DNA from: Candidatus Saccharibacteria bacterium UBA5148
Lineage (GTDB): Bacteria; Patescibacteriota; Saccharimonadia; Saccharimonadales; UBA4665
Reading direction: 5' to 3'
Assembly: GCA_002413835.1 (NCBI GenBank)
Contig: DHXU01000008.1
Span: forward strand, 15,672-79,671
Length of the DNA: 64,000 nt
The notes under the pieces are model-generated. The model saw only the letters and a list, made by a program, of their open reading frames with translations, was not told the origin of the DNA and searched no databases. The position numbers and the translations under genes were made by a program. Shown here piece after piece: positions 7,888 to 17,776 of this stretch. Each line of letters starts with the position of its first letter. The first letter of the stretch is position 1.

Positions 7888-9138
7888 TTACCTAGGTAAT
7901 TCCACCAGTGCAGTATCGCTGAACTTCTTGCCCTTTTTCAGTAATAGCCGGCCATTGTGAAAATCAACTGAGGCAAATGTTTCACGGTCGACTTTCACGC
8001 CGTCCAGAGCAATGGCATTACCGCGTAATAAGCGGCGAGCTTCAGATATAGATTCGGCCAGGTTAGCATCCACCAGAGCTTGCAGAATCGAGCCATCTTC
8101 GCGGGTTACTATGGACGGAATCTCCTTGCGTAGCACTTCCAGCACATTTTCTTCCGCCCCGGCGACAGGAGCAGCGCCCGTCAGGTACTCTGTAACCACC
8201 ACCGCCAGCTGGGTCTGCTCCTGGCCGTGCACCAGCTTGGTGATTTCGCGGGCCAGGTGCATCTGAGCATGCCGGGCTGACTTATCATGAGTATGGGCCT
8301 CCATGATGCGGTCGATCTCACCCTTTTCAAATTCGGTGTATATCTTCAGGTAGCCTTCGACACCCTCATCATCGGCGTTTATCCAGAACTGGTAAAACTG
8401 GGTCGGCGTAGTCTTACGCGGGTCAAGCCAGATGGCACCTTCCTCGCTCTTACCGAACTTTTTTCCAGTCGCCTGATTGATAACGAGCGGCATGCTCAGC
8501 GCATGAACCTGGGCGTTTTCCTTCTTACGGACCAGGGGGACGCCGGAGAGCATATTTCCCCACTGATCAGAGCCGCCGATCTGCAGTACGACACCGTGCT
8601 CCTTATATAAGTGCCAAAAATCATAGCCCTGTATAAGGCTATAGCTAAATTCGGCGTAACTGATACCGCCACCATCTTCACCAATGCGGGCGGCGATATA
8701 ATCACGCTGCAGCAGCTCGGTCACGGAGTAGCTCTTGCCAACCTCGCGCAGAAACTGTAAGTAGCCGATATCTTTGAACCAATCGTAATTATCGACCAGT
8801 GTGAACTCCATGCCACGGAACAACTGCTCGACCTGGGATTTGATACCGGCCACGTTGGCCTCGATCTCTTCCCGCGGCTTGATGTCCCGCTCAGTTTCCT
8901 TACCGCCCGGGTCGCCGATCAGGCTGGTTGCACCACCGACCAGCAGCACCGTCTTCCAGCCAGCTTTAGCGAGGCGCTTGGCCATCAAGAAGATAGCCAA
9001 ATTGCCGATGGTCAGGCTGTCCGCCGACGCGCAGTCCGCCCCCAAGTAGAAGGTCTTCGGGTCGTCCAGCCATGTGTGGTCGCTGAACGTCGCATCTTTT
9101 ATTTGTCCCCGCCACTGCAGTTCTTCGGAAAGTGTCAT
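7888..9138 (-). CDS. tyrS: Tyrosyl-tRNA synthetase
   Basis: This 416-residue class I aminoacyl-tRNA synthetase attaches tyrosine to tRNA-Tyr. The HIGH-like signature is SLTIGNL near residue 41. The tyrosine-pocket segments YDWFKDIGYL and SYSLIQGYDF follow, and the KMSKS-type loop is KFGKS near residue 228. An S4 RNA-binding domain occupies roughly residues 345-410. KFGKS is typical of the TyrZ/TyrS group. An upstream TATACT about 40 nt before the ATG is a likely promoter. Confidence 0.95.
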   Translation of the reverse strand: MTLSEELQWRGQIKDATFSDHTWLDDPKTFYLGADCASADSLTIGNLAIFLMAKRLAKAGWKTVLLVGGATSLIGDPGGKETERDIKPREEIEANVAGIKSQVEQLFRGMEFTLVDNYDWFKDIGYLQFLREVGKSYSVTELLQRDYIAARIGEDGGGISYAEFSYSLIQGYDFWHLYKEHGVVLQIGGSDQWGNMLSGVPLVRKKENAQVHALSMPLVINQATGKKFGKSEEGAIWLDPRKTTPTQFYQFWINADDEGVEGYLKIYTEFEKGEIDRIMEAHTHDKSARHAQMHLAREITKLVHGQEQTQLAVVVTEYLTGAAPVAGAEENVLEVLRKEIPSIVTREDGSILQALVDANLAESISEARRLLRGNAIALDGVKVDRETFASVDFHNGRLLLKKGKKFSDTALVELPR

Positions 9139-9310
9139 ATGTTGCTGCTGCCTTATTTACGTATTTACAGATAAGTATAGCATCCCCAGGGCGCTAGCGC
9201 CGCTGATTACAGCTACGGCGGATCACGAAAAACTATAGCTTACTTTAAGGTGCCATTTGCTATACTAAGAGACATAAATACCAGCAACTTATGGGAGTCT
9301 CGTATTACAC

Positions 9311-12300
9311 ATGAATGATCTTAATCGCAGCGCTCCAGGGAATGGTGGCCGCCGCCGTCCCAACAAGAATATTTACACGACCCGGAGCGGCAAAACCATC
9401 AAGCTCCACCAAAGCATGGGCGAACGCATCAAGGCCCGCAAAAACTCCCGGTCAACTGCCAAAGCCACCTACCTCAGTACACTCCCCAAGAATCCCGTAA
9501 AGCGTATCTTATACCGCATGCAGCCGAAGCGGTTCTTTGCCTACTGGTTCAGCCGCGAAGGTGGCCTGATGGCTCTCAAAGTCGCTGGCATCGGTATTAT
9601 TGTCTGTTTCTTCCTGGCTGTCGGCGTCTTCGCCTACTTCCGCAAGGACCTGCCGAAGATCAAAGACCTTTCCGGCGATAAACTAGGCGGAAGCATCACC
9701 TACTACGATCGTACCGGTAATGATGTGCTCTGGCAGGACTATGGAGCCGTCAAGCGTGTCCCTGTTCCGGGCGACCAGATATCGAATTACATGCGCCAGG
9801 CGACTGTGGCCATCGAAGACAAAGACTACTACAAGCACGGTGCGTTCGACGTCCGCGGCATCCTGCGAGCCGGCTTTAACGATGTCAAGGGCGGCAGTAC
9901 CCAGGGCGGCTCGACAATTACCCAGCAGCTGGTTAAGATCAATCAGAAATGGACCGCTGACCGTAGTATCACCCGCAAGGTCAAGGAACTCATCCTGGCA
10001 GTCGAGCTGGAGCGCGAGTACAGCAAAGATGACATCCTGAACGGTTATCTTAACATCGCGCCGTACGGCGGCGTTGATTACGGAGTCGAGACAGCGGCAC
10101 GTGATTACTTCGGTACCAGCGCCAAAGATCTGACATTGCCACAGGCCGCTATGCTGGCTTCAATTCCGAAGGCACCGACTTCCTATTCGCCGTACTCTGA
10201 CCCCAAATGGAACGCCTCAGCGACAGACAGCCTGTTTGACCATGACGGCCTGATCGGGCGCCAGCAGTACATCCTTAGTCAGATGGTTAACCAGAAGATG
10301 ATAACCAAACAGCAGGCTGACGACGCCAAGAAAGTCGATGTCCTGGCACAGGTCAAACCGCTGACAGCGAAGTATGCCGGCATCAGATCTCCTTACTTCG
10401 TAACCGCCGCCAAGCGTCAGCTGGAGCAGAAATACGGCGCCGCTACCGTCGACCGTGGCGGCTGGAAAGTCATAACGACCATGGACAGTAAGCTACAGGC
10501 GACGGCTGAAGATCTTGTCGCCAAGAACCTGGCAAATGTGAAGCGGGCTGGCGGCGACAACGAGGCTATAGTATCTGAGGACATTCAGACCGGCCAGATC
10601 GTCGCCCTGGTCGGTGGTACCGATTTCAGCAACGCAGACTTTGGCCAGAACAACTTCGCAAACGGTATCCTGTTGCCTCCGGGCTCCAGCTTCAAGCCGT
10701 ATGACTATGCGGCGCTGATTGATAACAACTCCAATGTCGGCGCCGGTTCAGTCCTCTACGACACCAAGGGAGCCATACCTGGCTATGATAACACCTGTGA
10801 TCACAACCCGAATGTCAGAGGCGCAGCACCATGCGCACCCAACACCTTCCCGGCCCCCTATGATTACGATAACCTCTTCCCTGGTCCGATTACGCTGAGG
10901 TACGCTCTCGGCGGCTCCAGAAACATTCCTGCCATGAAGGCCATGTTATCAGCCGTACCGAACGATACTACCAAGGGAAAAACAGACTCGATCAATAAAG
11001 TCCTCAGCACGGCAACCGCCATGATGGACAACCCCTACGTCAAGGGCAACACTTACAACTGCTACAAACCAGGTGATGAAACATTGACGATTAAATCCCA
11101 GTGCTACACATCGGCCGCAATCGGTGATGGCGCATACCTGCACCTCGACGACCATGTCAATGGTCTGTCGACGCTGGCACGGCTTGGACAAGCCATACCG
11201 AAGACATACATCCTGAAGATTACAGATGCCGGCGGTAAGACGGTTGACCAGTACAAACAACCGACTCCAAAACAGGCCATTAAGGCTGACACGGCGTACA
11301 TCGTCGATGATATGGCAAGCGACCCCAATGCCAGCTACCTGCCGGCCAGCTATAAGTTCCAAGCCCAGAAGAACGGCTGGAAGTTCGCAGTCAAGACCGG
11401 AACTACCAATGACGGCTACGACGGACTGATGACCAGCTGGTCATCAAAGTACGCCACTGTCGCCTGGGTCGGCAACCACACCCGTCACGTCACGCTGACC
11501 AATTCTATGGAAACATTGACGGAACCACTGGTCCGAGGTTGGATGGAATCCGCCCACGCCGATCTTAAGCCCGTCGCATGGGTAAAACCAACAGGCATAA
11601 AGACATTGCCGGCGTTCATCGTCCGAAGCAAGGTTTCACGGCTCGGAGAATCAGTACCAAGCCCAGCCACAGACCTGTTCCCGTCCTGGTATCAGCCTAA
11701 ATCTACGGCTACTACCAGTCAGTCAACCGATAAAGTATCCGGCAAGATAGCCACCAGCTGTACGCCGGAGCTCGCCCGTCAGACATTGACGAACAGCAAC
11801 GCCAGTTCCTGGAACATCGACCTCTGGAACGGTGGCAGCACTAGTAGCACTAACACGTCTTCATCGTCAGCCAGTAAGGCTACCGACGATGTCCACAGCT
11901 GTAACGATAGCCCGCCTTCAATAACCATCACCGCTCCATCTACCTGTAACGCTGATGACGGCGGCTGTACGATTACAGCTACGGCCTCACAGGGTACCCA
12001 TGCTTTAACCGATTCAACCTATGCGCAGTTCCCGGGGACCGTTAACTTTACCATCAATGGACAGGTCGTAAGGACGGCCACTGTCTCAGATTCACCAAGC
12101 ACCGTTTCGTTCACCTACGTGCCAACCAGCAGTGGTGACATAACCATTACCGCCCAGGTAATAGACAGCGTCCTGTACCAGGCGACGGATAGCGCAAATT
12201 TTACGGCACAAGCCACCAACCCTCTAACGATAACGTCCCCGTCCCCAAACCAAAATGTCAGCGGAAACGTAACTGTTAGCTGGACCGGTGGCAAGCCGGA

Positions 12301-12472
12301 TTACAGCGTCACAATCACCGGCGGCAAGCCATATGCAAAGACAGTGAATGCCACGAGTATCACTGCCAGCAATAGCGACATCGGCCCACCTAACCCGGCG
12401 ACAACATACAACGTTACCGTGACTGACAGTAGCGGTAAGACTGAAACAGTCTCATTCAAGCGTTCTCTATAG
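9311..12472 (+). CDS. Class A penicillin-binding protein with C-terminal Ig-like tail
   Basis: This 1053-residue bifunctional peptidoglycan synthase starts with a basic cytoplasmic tail and one membrane helix near residues 93-113. The GT51 transglycosylase follows, with EDKDYYKHG near 168 and GGSTITQQLVK near 200. The penicillin-binding transpeptidase has PGSSFK (catalytic Ser) near 457, SRN near 536 and KTGTTN near 695. About 250 residues follow that are rich in Ser, Thr and Asn and look like one or two Ig-like beta domains. A TATACT lies about 45 nt upstream and GGGAG about 15 nt before the ATG. It is the main cell-wall synthase in this window. Confidence 0.95.
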   Translation: MNDLNRSAPGNGGRRRPNKNIYTTRSGKTIKLHQSMGERIKARKNSRSTAKATYLSTLPKNPVKRILYRMQPKRFFAYWFSREGGLMALKVAGIGIIVCFFLAVGVFAYFRKDLPKIKDLSGDKLGGSITYYDRTGNDVLWQDYGAVKRVPVPGDQISNYMRQATVAIEDKDYYKHGAFDVRGILRAGFNDVKGGSTQGGSTITQQLVKINQKWTADRSITRKVKELILAVELEREYSKDDILNGYLNIAPYGGVDYGVETAARDYFGTSAKDLTLPQAAMLASIPKAPTSYSPYSDPKWNASATDSLFDHDGLIGRQQYILSQMVNQKMITKQQADDAKKVDVLAQVKPLTAKYAGIRSPYFVTAAKRQLEQKYGAATVDRGGWKVITTMDSKLQATAEDLVAKNLANVKRAGGDNEAIVSEDIQTGQIVALVGGTDFSNADFGQNNFANGILLPPGSSFKPYDYAALIDNNSNVGAGSVLYDTKGAIPGYDNTCDHNPNVRGAAPCAPNTFPAPYDYDNLFPGPITLRYALGGSRNIPAMKAMLSAVPNDTTKGKTDSINKVLSTATAMMDNPYVKGNTYNCYKPGDETLTIKSQCYTSAAIGDGAYLHLDDHVNGLSTLARLGQAIPKTYILKITDAGGKTVDQYKQPTPKQAIKADTAYIVDDMASDPNASYLPASYKFQAQKNGWKFAVKTGTTNDGYDGLMTSWSSKYATVAWVGNHTRHVTLTNSMETLTEPLVRGWMESAHADLKPVAWVKPTGIKTLPAFIVRSKVSRLGESVPSPATDLFPSWYQPKSTATTSQSTDKVSGKIATSCTPELARQTLTNSNASSWNIDLWNGGSTSSTNTSSSSASKATDDVHSCNDSPPSITITAPSTCNADDGGCTITATASQGTHALTDSTYAQFPGTVNFTINGQVVRTATVSDSPSTVSFTYVPTSSGDITITAQVIDSVLYQATDSANFTAQATNPLTITSPSPNQNVSGNVTVSWTGGKPDYSVTITGGKPYAKTVNATSITASNSDIGPPNPATTYNVTVTDSSGKTETVSFKRSL

Positions 12473-12483
12473 ATAACTCAGCT

Positions 12484-12498
12484 GGTTAGCAGCTAACC
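12484..12498. terminator. Weak hairpin between convergent genes
   Basis: GGTTAG and CTAACC form a 6-bp stem around CAG in the 39-bp gap between the stops of the penicillin-binding protein and radA. A short A/T-rich stretch follows but there is no proper U-run. It could act in either direction. Confidence 0.25.
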
Positions 12499-12511
12499 CT
12501 CAGCAAAATTC

Positions 12512-13885
12512 TTACTCTTTTTCGAGGAATTGATTCAGCGCCTCGCGCACCGACGGCACACCATGTAGAAAACTATCAGCCTTACCAGATGTTGTACGCT
12601 TCAATACCGGGCCGATGGCGCCGTCAAATCCCAGCTTCTTTGCCTCGGCAATACGCTTCTCCGCAAATGGCACATGGCGTACTTCTCCAGATAGCCCCAG
12701 TTCTCCGAAAACTACAGCATTTTGTTTGAGCTGCAATCCGCGGGCAGCTGAGCCTATGGCCATACAGACAGCCAGATCAGCCGCCGGTTCAGTGATTTTC
12801 ATGCCACCGACGATATTAATATAAATATCCTGCTCAGCCAGATTCAGTTTGGTGCGTTTTTCAAGCATCGCAATCAGCAGATTGATACGGTTGATATCAA
12901 TGCCGCTGGCAGCCCGTTTTGGGTATCCATAGCTCGATTTATTGACCAGCGCCTGGACTTCCACCAACAGTGGCCGGGTGCCTTCCAGGGTCGCCAGAAC
13001 CACCGAACCATCGCTGACCTGGCGTTCTTCCAGTAAAGCCGCCGACGGATTGTCAACTGGTTTCAGTCCGGCGTCAACCATCTCAAAGATTCCCGCCTCG
13101 TTGGTTGAGCCGAAGCGGTTCTTGATGGCCCGCAGTATCTTGAACCCTCCGTAGCGGTCGCCTTCCAGCTGCAGCACGACATCGACAACATGCTCCAGGA
13201 CTTTCGGCCCGGCTATGACGCCTTCTTTGGTTACATGGCCGACCAGCACGACAGCAGTATTAACCTGCTTGGCGGCCGCCATGATCAGATGTGTGCTGTT
13301 AGTAATCTGCGACACAGTACCGGCACTGGAAGCGACGTCGTTACAGGTAATTGTCTGAATTGAATCAACAATTACCAGGGCGTAGGTCCCGCTGGCAATC
13401 GTCGCGGCGATGTCGTCAGCCGAAGTGCTGGTGGCCAGTTGCAGGCCATTTCGGGTAGCGCCCAGACGTTCGGCACGGAGTCCTATCTGATGAGCCGATT
13501 CTTCGCCGCTGATGTACAGAACACTGGCATGTCCGGCCACGGCGTAGGCCAGCTGTAATAATAAAGTGCTCTTACCGATGCCCGGTTGGCCGGCGATCAG
13601 GTTGACACTACCGGCAACGATGCCACCGCCCAGGATAACATCAACGTCATCCATACCTGTTTTCAACCGCGGCTGGTCGGCACTGACAAGTTCGCTGACA
13701 GCTTGTGGAACCAGCACCCGGCCAGTGCCACTACTGCGACCTGCGCCGCCGCCAGCGCCGGCCACAATCTGGACTTCCCCCTGTAGTGTATTCCAATCAC
13801 CGCACTGCGGGCAGCGTCCAGCCCAGGCGCTGGTCATGGCACCGCAGTTGGTACACACATATTTTGTAATCGGTTTCTTCGCCAT
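12512..13885 (-). CDS. radA: DNA repair protein RadA
   Basis: RadA is a RecA-like ATPase that helps process recombination intermediates. From ATG 13885 it has 457 residues. A four-cysteine zinc finger (CTNC and CPQC) lies at the N-terminus, Walker A GQPGIGKST near residue 83, the RadA-specific KNRFGSTNE near 245, and a Lon-protease-like domain at the C-terminus. Upstream codons to 13951 stay open but lie before the conserved MAKKPITKYVC start, so they were left out. Confidence 0.95.
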   Translation of the reverse strand: MAKKPITKYVCTNCGAMTSAWAGRCPQCGDWNTLQGEVQIVAGAGGGAGRSSGTGRVLVPQAVSELVSADQPRLKTGMDDVDVILGGGIVAGSVNLIAGQPGIGKSTLLLQLAYAVAGHASVLYISGEESAHQIGLRAERLGATRNGLQLATSTSADDIAATIASGTYALVIVDSIQTITCNDVASSAGTVSQITNSTHLIMAAAKQVNTAVVLVGHVTKEGVIAGPKVLEHVVDVVLQLEGDRYGGFKILRAIKNRFGSTNEAGIFEMVDAGLKPVDNPSAALLEERQVSDGSVVLATLEGTRPLLVEVQALVNKSSYGYPKRAASGIDINRINLLIAMLEKRTKLNLAEQDIYINIVGGMKITEPAADLAVCMAIGSAARGLQLKQNAVVFGELGLSGEVRHVPFAEKRIAEAKKLGFDGAIGPVLKRTTSGKADSFLHGVPSVREALNQFLEKE

Positions 13886-13973
13886 AGAAGTACCAGTATA
13901 TTCCCTTGTTACTATTTTTATAAGACCGACGTAAAGCCGGCATAAGTTCATGCACCGCTATGAGGGCTATATT

Positions 13974-14954
13974 TTATTTGCTGATCGGCTGGAATGTACT
14001 GTCGATGGAGTGCGATAGATCGTTCACTTGGAGCGCCAGCTGGTTGCGCGTCGTGATCGTCTGATTGTACGTAGCCATCAGAGCCTTCGTCGTCGTTACC
14101 AATATATTATAAGCGTCAATCTTGGCATTGTAGATAGGAACATTGGCATTGTAGATATCGATGTTATTATTACTGGTGTCGCGGTCCATCTGGGCTTTCA
14201 GCGCTATTATCTGGGCTTCTTGCGTGCCCAGACGGGCAATGTTGTCGTTGAGCTGTTGCTTCATGGTCGTTATGCGGCTGTCATAATCCGCAACCAGAGT
14301 CTGGCGTGAGGTAAACTCATCCTGATAGTCACTGGCGTACTTTGCGACCTTCGCTCTATTTTGAAAATACTGGGTATAGTAGGCTTCGAGACCCGGAGAC
14401 AGCGTACCGCATTCCGTACCGAAGATAGAATGCATCTCGTTAACGACATCGTTCGGTTCAGTTTTTTGATACACTCCGATGATGCTTTTGATGCGGGCAT
14501 CCTGCAGACCATGGTCGTAGTAGTCCTGCAGCATCGCATTAACTCTGGTGCGTTCCTTGGAGCTCAGCCGGTCATATGCAGCATGCAGCATCTCATGGGC
14601 AGCCGTCACCTGGTCAACACCGGCCAGACGTTGGTCAGTGATGTGAAATACGTAGATGCCATGGTCCACGGGATGGTAACATCCAAGCACGCTGGTGTGG
14701 GCGTCGAGGTTGTGGCAGGCCGCATTGAATGTCTGACGGTCTTCGATAGCCGGATGATTGACATACAATATATGCCTGGCCTTGTCGGTAACTGTAATAT
14801 CATCGACCAACTGCACGACAGAAGACGGCGGCGTGTAGCCGTATAGACGTGACCAATCATGAATCGCCTGCCGCTGCGTGACTGCCAACAGACACGCAAG
14901 CAGCAGCACGAATAGACTACCTGTGAGGAACCGTTTAAGACGCTTATGCTGCAT
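13974..14954 (-). CDS. Membrane-anchored protein with HExxH motif and coiled coil
   Basis: About 326 residues from the second in-frame ATG. A basic stretch and one hydrophobic segment near residues 10-27 suggest a membrane anchor with an outside domain. HEMLH at about residues 120-124, preceded by a hydrophobic helix and followed about 50 residues later by NEMHSIFG, has the look of a gluzincin metalloprotease site. The second half (about 190-320) is a long predicted coiled coil rich in Asn and Gln. I cannot name the family, and activity is inferred from the motif alone. The ATG at 14954 sits 7 nt after a TATACT. Confidence 0.75.
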   Translation of the reverse strand: MQHKRLKRFLTGSLFVLLLACLLAVTQRQAIHDWSRLYGYTPPSSVVQLVDDITVTDKARHILYVNHPAIEDRQTFNAACHNLDAHTSVLGCYHPVDHGIYVFHITDQRLAGVDQVTAAHEMLHAAYDRLSSKERTRVNAMLQDYYDHGLQDARIKSIIGVYQKTEPNDVVNEMHSIFGTECGTLSPGLEAYYTQYFQNRAKVAKYASDYQDEFTSRQTLVADYDSRITTMKQQLNDNIARLGTQEAQIIALKAQMDRDTSNNNIDIYNANVPIYNAKIDAYNILVTTTKALMATYNQTITTRNQLALQVNDLSHSIDSTFQPISK

Positions 14955-14961
14955 TACCATA

Positions 14962-14967
14962 AGTATA
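14962..14967 (-). promoter_or_regulatory. -10 element before the HExxH gene
   Basis: TATACT on the minus strand ends 7 nt before the preferred ATG (14954) and only 1 nt before an upstream ATG (14960), which favours the later start and a leaderless transcript. The arrangement TATACTTATGG-TA/TT-ATG is almost identical to that before the PilB-like gene. Confidence 0.45.
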
Positions 14968-14994
14968 GCAATGCAACATCAGGCCGACCAGCCT

Positions 14995-17481
14995 TTATTC
15001 CGTTGCAGCGGCGTACGCCAGTTCACCGCGCTTGGCAGCGACCTGCAGGATGTGGCCTTTGGTGAGCTTTTCACCGAGCAGTTCCATGGCAACATGATCC
15101 TCAATCGTATCCTGTATCAGACGTCGTAGCGGACGCACGCCATTCTTGACATCGTAACCCTTTTCGAGCAGATGCTGCTTGGCTTGAGCACTGACCTCAA
15201 GACCGACGCCTTGCTTCTGCAAACGGCTCCGCAGGTCATCGAGCTGCAGGTCAATGATGCGCAGGATGTCTTTTTTGGTCAGCGCCCGGAAAACGATAGT
15301 CTTATCAATCCGGTTCAGGAGTTCAGGGCGCATCATTTTCTTCAGCTCGTCCAGAACCTTATCGCGGTTCCGCTCGTGCAGACTGTCGAGATCTTTCAAA
15401 TCGCTGCTGCCGACAGCCTGGAATCCAAAGTTCGATTCCTTTTGCAGCTTATCGGCACCAATATTACTGGTCATGATGACGATGGTGTTGGTAAAATCAA
15501 TGCGGCGGCCCTTGGCGTCGGTCAGATAGCCGTCTTCCAGCATCTGAAGCATCATATTGAAGACGTCGGGGTGAGCTTTTTCGATCTCGTCGAACAGTAC
15601 CAGGCTGTATGGCTGGCGCCGGACCTTGTCGGTCAGCTGACCGCCTTCATCATAGCCGACGTAGCCGGCGGGCGCTCCCACCAGACGGGAGACATTGTGG
15701 TGTTCGCCAAACTCACTCATGTCTATCTTGACAAGTGCACTATCAGATCCGAAGAACTCGCGGGCCAGCACGCGGGCCAGTTCCGTCTTACCGACTCCGG
15801 TCGGCCCGAGGAAAATGAACGAACCGATCGGCCGGTTGGTAGCACCGATGCCGGAACGGTTGCGCCGGATAGCGCGCGATACGGCTTCGACAGCTTCTGT
15901 CTGACCGATAACGTATTTACCGATGGTCTTTTCAAGTCCGATCAGATACTTTGCTTCGGCACGGATGACTTTCTTGGTCGGCACGCCGGTGATGCGCGAG
16001 ACGACTTCAGCGACATCCTCGCTGGTAACTACCAGACGCTTGGCGGCAGGCGTATTCTCGGCCAGTTTTGACAGCTCGTCGTTGATCTGACTGGCCCGGG
16101 TCTTCTCACGGGCAGCCTTCTCGTAATCTTCACCATCGACCGCTTCTTCGATACGCGTATTAACCAGCTTCAATTCCTTCTGTAGTTTACGGACTTCCGG
16201 AGAGGTTTTGCCCTTGTCGACACGAAGGTGGGCCGAGGTCTCATCGAGCAGGTCGATCGCCTTGTCGGGCATGAAGCGGTCATTGATGTAGCGCTTGGCC
16301 AGTGTCACGGTATCTTCAAGGACTTCATCGCTGATAGTAACACCATGGAATGCCTCATAGTGCTTGCGCAAACCCTTCAGGATAGCTAACGTTTCAGATG
16401 GGGTTGTCTCAGGTACCTGTATCGGTTGGAAGCGGCGTTCCAGCGCGGCATCCTTTTCGATGTGCTTGGTGTATTCACTGGTTGTGGTAGCACCGATGAC
16501 CTGTATCTTGCCACGAGCCAGGGCCGGCTTCAGGATATTGCCGGCGTCCATCGCGCCTTCAGCGGCACCGGCACCGACGATCAGGTGCAGCTCATCGATG
16601 AAGACAATCGTCTTCTTATCTTTCTCAAGTTCGCTCATCACCTTTTTCAGGCGCTCTTCGAATTCGCCGCGGTATTTGGTACCGGCGATCATACCAGCCA
16701 GGTCGAGCATCACGATACGCTTATCGAGCAGGCTGTCGGGCACATCCTCGCTGATGATGCGCTGAGCCAGCCCCTCGACGATGGCGGTCTTTCCGACACC
16801 TGGTTCTCCTATAAGCACTGGGTTGTTTTTGGTACGGCGATTCAAAATGGTGATGACGCGGCGGATCTGGGCATCGCGGCCGACGACAGGGTCAAGCATG
16901 CCCTGATGGGCCTGGGCCGTAATATCTGTGCCGTAGTAATCCAGGGCTGTTTTCTTGCCCTTTTTATTGCGGCTGGTGCCGGCTTCTGTGCCAGTTTCAG
17001 ATTCTTCGTACTGCTGGCGGTTCAGAAACTGCTCAAGTTCATTCATCAGGCTGTCGACGTCGATATTCATGTCGCGTAGCAGTATGGTCGCCCGGGCATT
17101 CTTCTGGCTGACGATACTAAACAGAATGTGCTCGGTGCCGCAGAACTCCTGGCTGTAATCCTGGGCAACATCATAAGCCATCTTCAGTGTCAGCTTGGCG
17201 GTTTCGCTCAGACCTTTGGCACCCATGTTAATAACCAGTGTTTTGGGTGTCAGGTTCAAAGCTAGGCGGGCCCGGTCAATCGTTACGCCGGCGCCTTCCA
17301 GAATCTTCGCACCCATGCTGGAATCCTGAGCCAGCACTCCGAGCAGGAGGTGTTCCGTACCGATATAAGCACTGCCAAAGCTACGGGCAATCGCGTCAGC
17401 ATGCTTCAGCGAATTGAGCGCGTTATTCGTCAAATGATTCAAAAATTCTCTAAAATCTGGACTGTCGGGCATCATACTCAT
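14995..17481 (-). CDS. clpC: ATP-dependent Clp protease ATP-binding subunit ClpC
   Basis: This two-ring AAA+ unfoldase feeds proteins to ClpP. From ATG 17481 it has 828 residues. It has an N-terminal Clp repeat domain (FREFLNHLTNNALNSLKHA and the second copy), Walker A GEPGVGKT near 224, a UVR-type middle region near 450 that marks ClpC rather than ClpA, the second Walker A GPTGVGKT near 556, and a C-terminal ClpB_D2-small domain. The start was chosen because AAAGGTGG lies 8 nt upstream; nine more codons are open but lack a ribosome site. It is preceded by a CIRCE-controlled promoter and a ~230-nt leader. Confidence 0.95.
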   Translation of the reverse strand: MSMMPDSPDFREFLNHLTNNALNSLKHADAIARSFGSAYIGTEHLLLGVLAQDSSMGAKILEGAGVTIDRARLALNLTPKTLVINMGAKGLSETAKLTLKMAYDVAQDYSQEFCGTEHILFSIVSQKNARATILLRDMNIDVDSLMNELEQFLNRQQYEESETGTEAGTSRNKKGKKTALDYYGTDITAQAHQGMLDPVVGRDAQIRRVITILNRRTKNNPVLIGEPGVGKTAIVEGLAQRIISEDVPDSLLDKRIVMLDLAGMIAGTKYRGEFEERLKKVMSELEKDKKTIVFIDELHLIVGAGAAEGAMDAGNILKPALARGKIQVIGATTTSEYTKHIEKDAALERRFQPIQVPETTPSETLAILKGLRKHYEAFHGVTISDEVLEDTVTLAKRYINDRFMPDKAIDLLDETSAHLRVDKGKTSPEVRKLQKELKLVNTRIEEAVDGEDYEKAAREKTRASQINDELSKLAENTPAAKRLVVTSEDVAEVVSRITGVPTKKVIRAEAKYLIGLEKTIGKYVIGQTEAVEAVSRAIRRNRSGIGATNRPIGSFIFLGPTGVGKTELARVLAREFFGSDSALVKIDMSEFGEHHNVSRLVGAPAGYVGYDEGGQLTDKVRRQPYSLVLFDEIEKAHPDVFNMMLQMLEDGYLTDAKGRRIDFTNTIVIMTSNIGADKLQKESNFGFQAVGSSDLKDLDSLHERNRDKVLDELKKMMRPELLNRIDKTIVFRALTKKDILRIIDLQLDDLRSRLQKQGVGLEVSAQAKQHLLEKGYDVKNGVRPLRRLIQDTIEDHVAMELLGEKLTKGHILQVAAKRGELAYAAATE

Positions 17482-17712
17482 GACGTGTTCCACCTTTCTA
17501 TGTTGCATGAGACAACCGAGGTTTTCTCACTGCGCCGGAGGCCGGAATAAATCCGTCGCACCGACTGCTCTTTCCTACAGCAGGAGCATAGCTGTTTATG
17601 TATTTTATAACTAATTGCTGGCGCAAAGCTGTGAGTATTCACACTAATGCCAGCATTCAGGGCGCTATGTGCGAGCGGTATCCGTAGATTTCATTGTCCG
17701 CTACTACTATCT

Positions 17713-17741
17713 ATAGTATGAAATTAGCACTCTCAAGTCAA
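17713..17741 (-). promoter_or_regulatory. Sigma-A-type promoter of clpC
   Basis: On the minus strand a -35 TTGACT (17736-17741), a 17-nt spacer and a -10 TACTAT (17713-17718) point at clpC. The -35 lies in the CIRCE spacer and the downstream CIRCE arm falls in the promoter spacer. The transcript would carry a leader of about 225 nt. Confidence 0.8.
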
Positions 17742-17750
17742 GAGTGCTAA
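17724..17750. promoter_or_regulatory. CIRCE element (HrcA operator)
   Basis: The sequence is exactly TTAGCACTC-N9-GAGTGCTAA, the canonical CIRCE inverted repeat bound by the heat-shock repressor HrcA. It overlaps the -35 and spacer of the clpC promoter, so clpC should be derepressed on heat shock. hrcA itself is not in this window. Confidence 0.96.
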
Positions 17751-17776
17751 TTCAGTGGCCGTCACAGTAGTACATG

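Noticed and set aside
13886..13951. Longer N-terminus for RadA
   Set aside because: The zinc-finger start MAKKPITKYVC is the normal beginning, and the added codons show no similarity.
15172..16071. Long open frame on the strand opposite clpC (299 codons)
   Set aside because: It is antisense to a highly conserved AAA+ coding sequence, has no ribosome site and no recognisable product; it is a by-product of codon bias.
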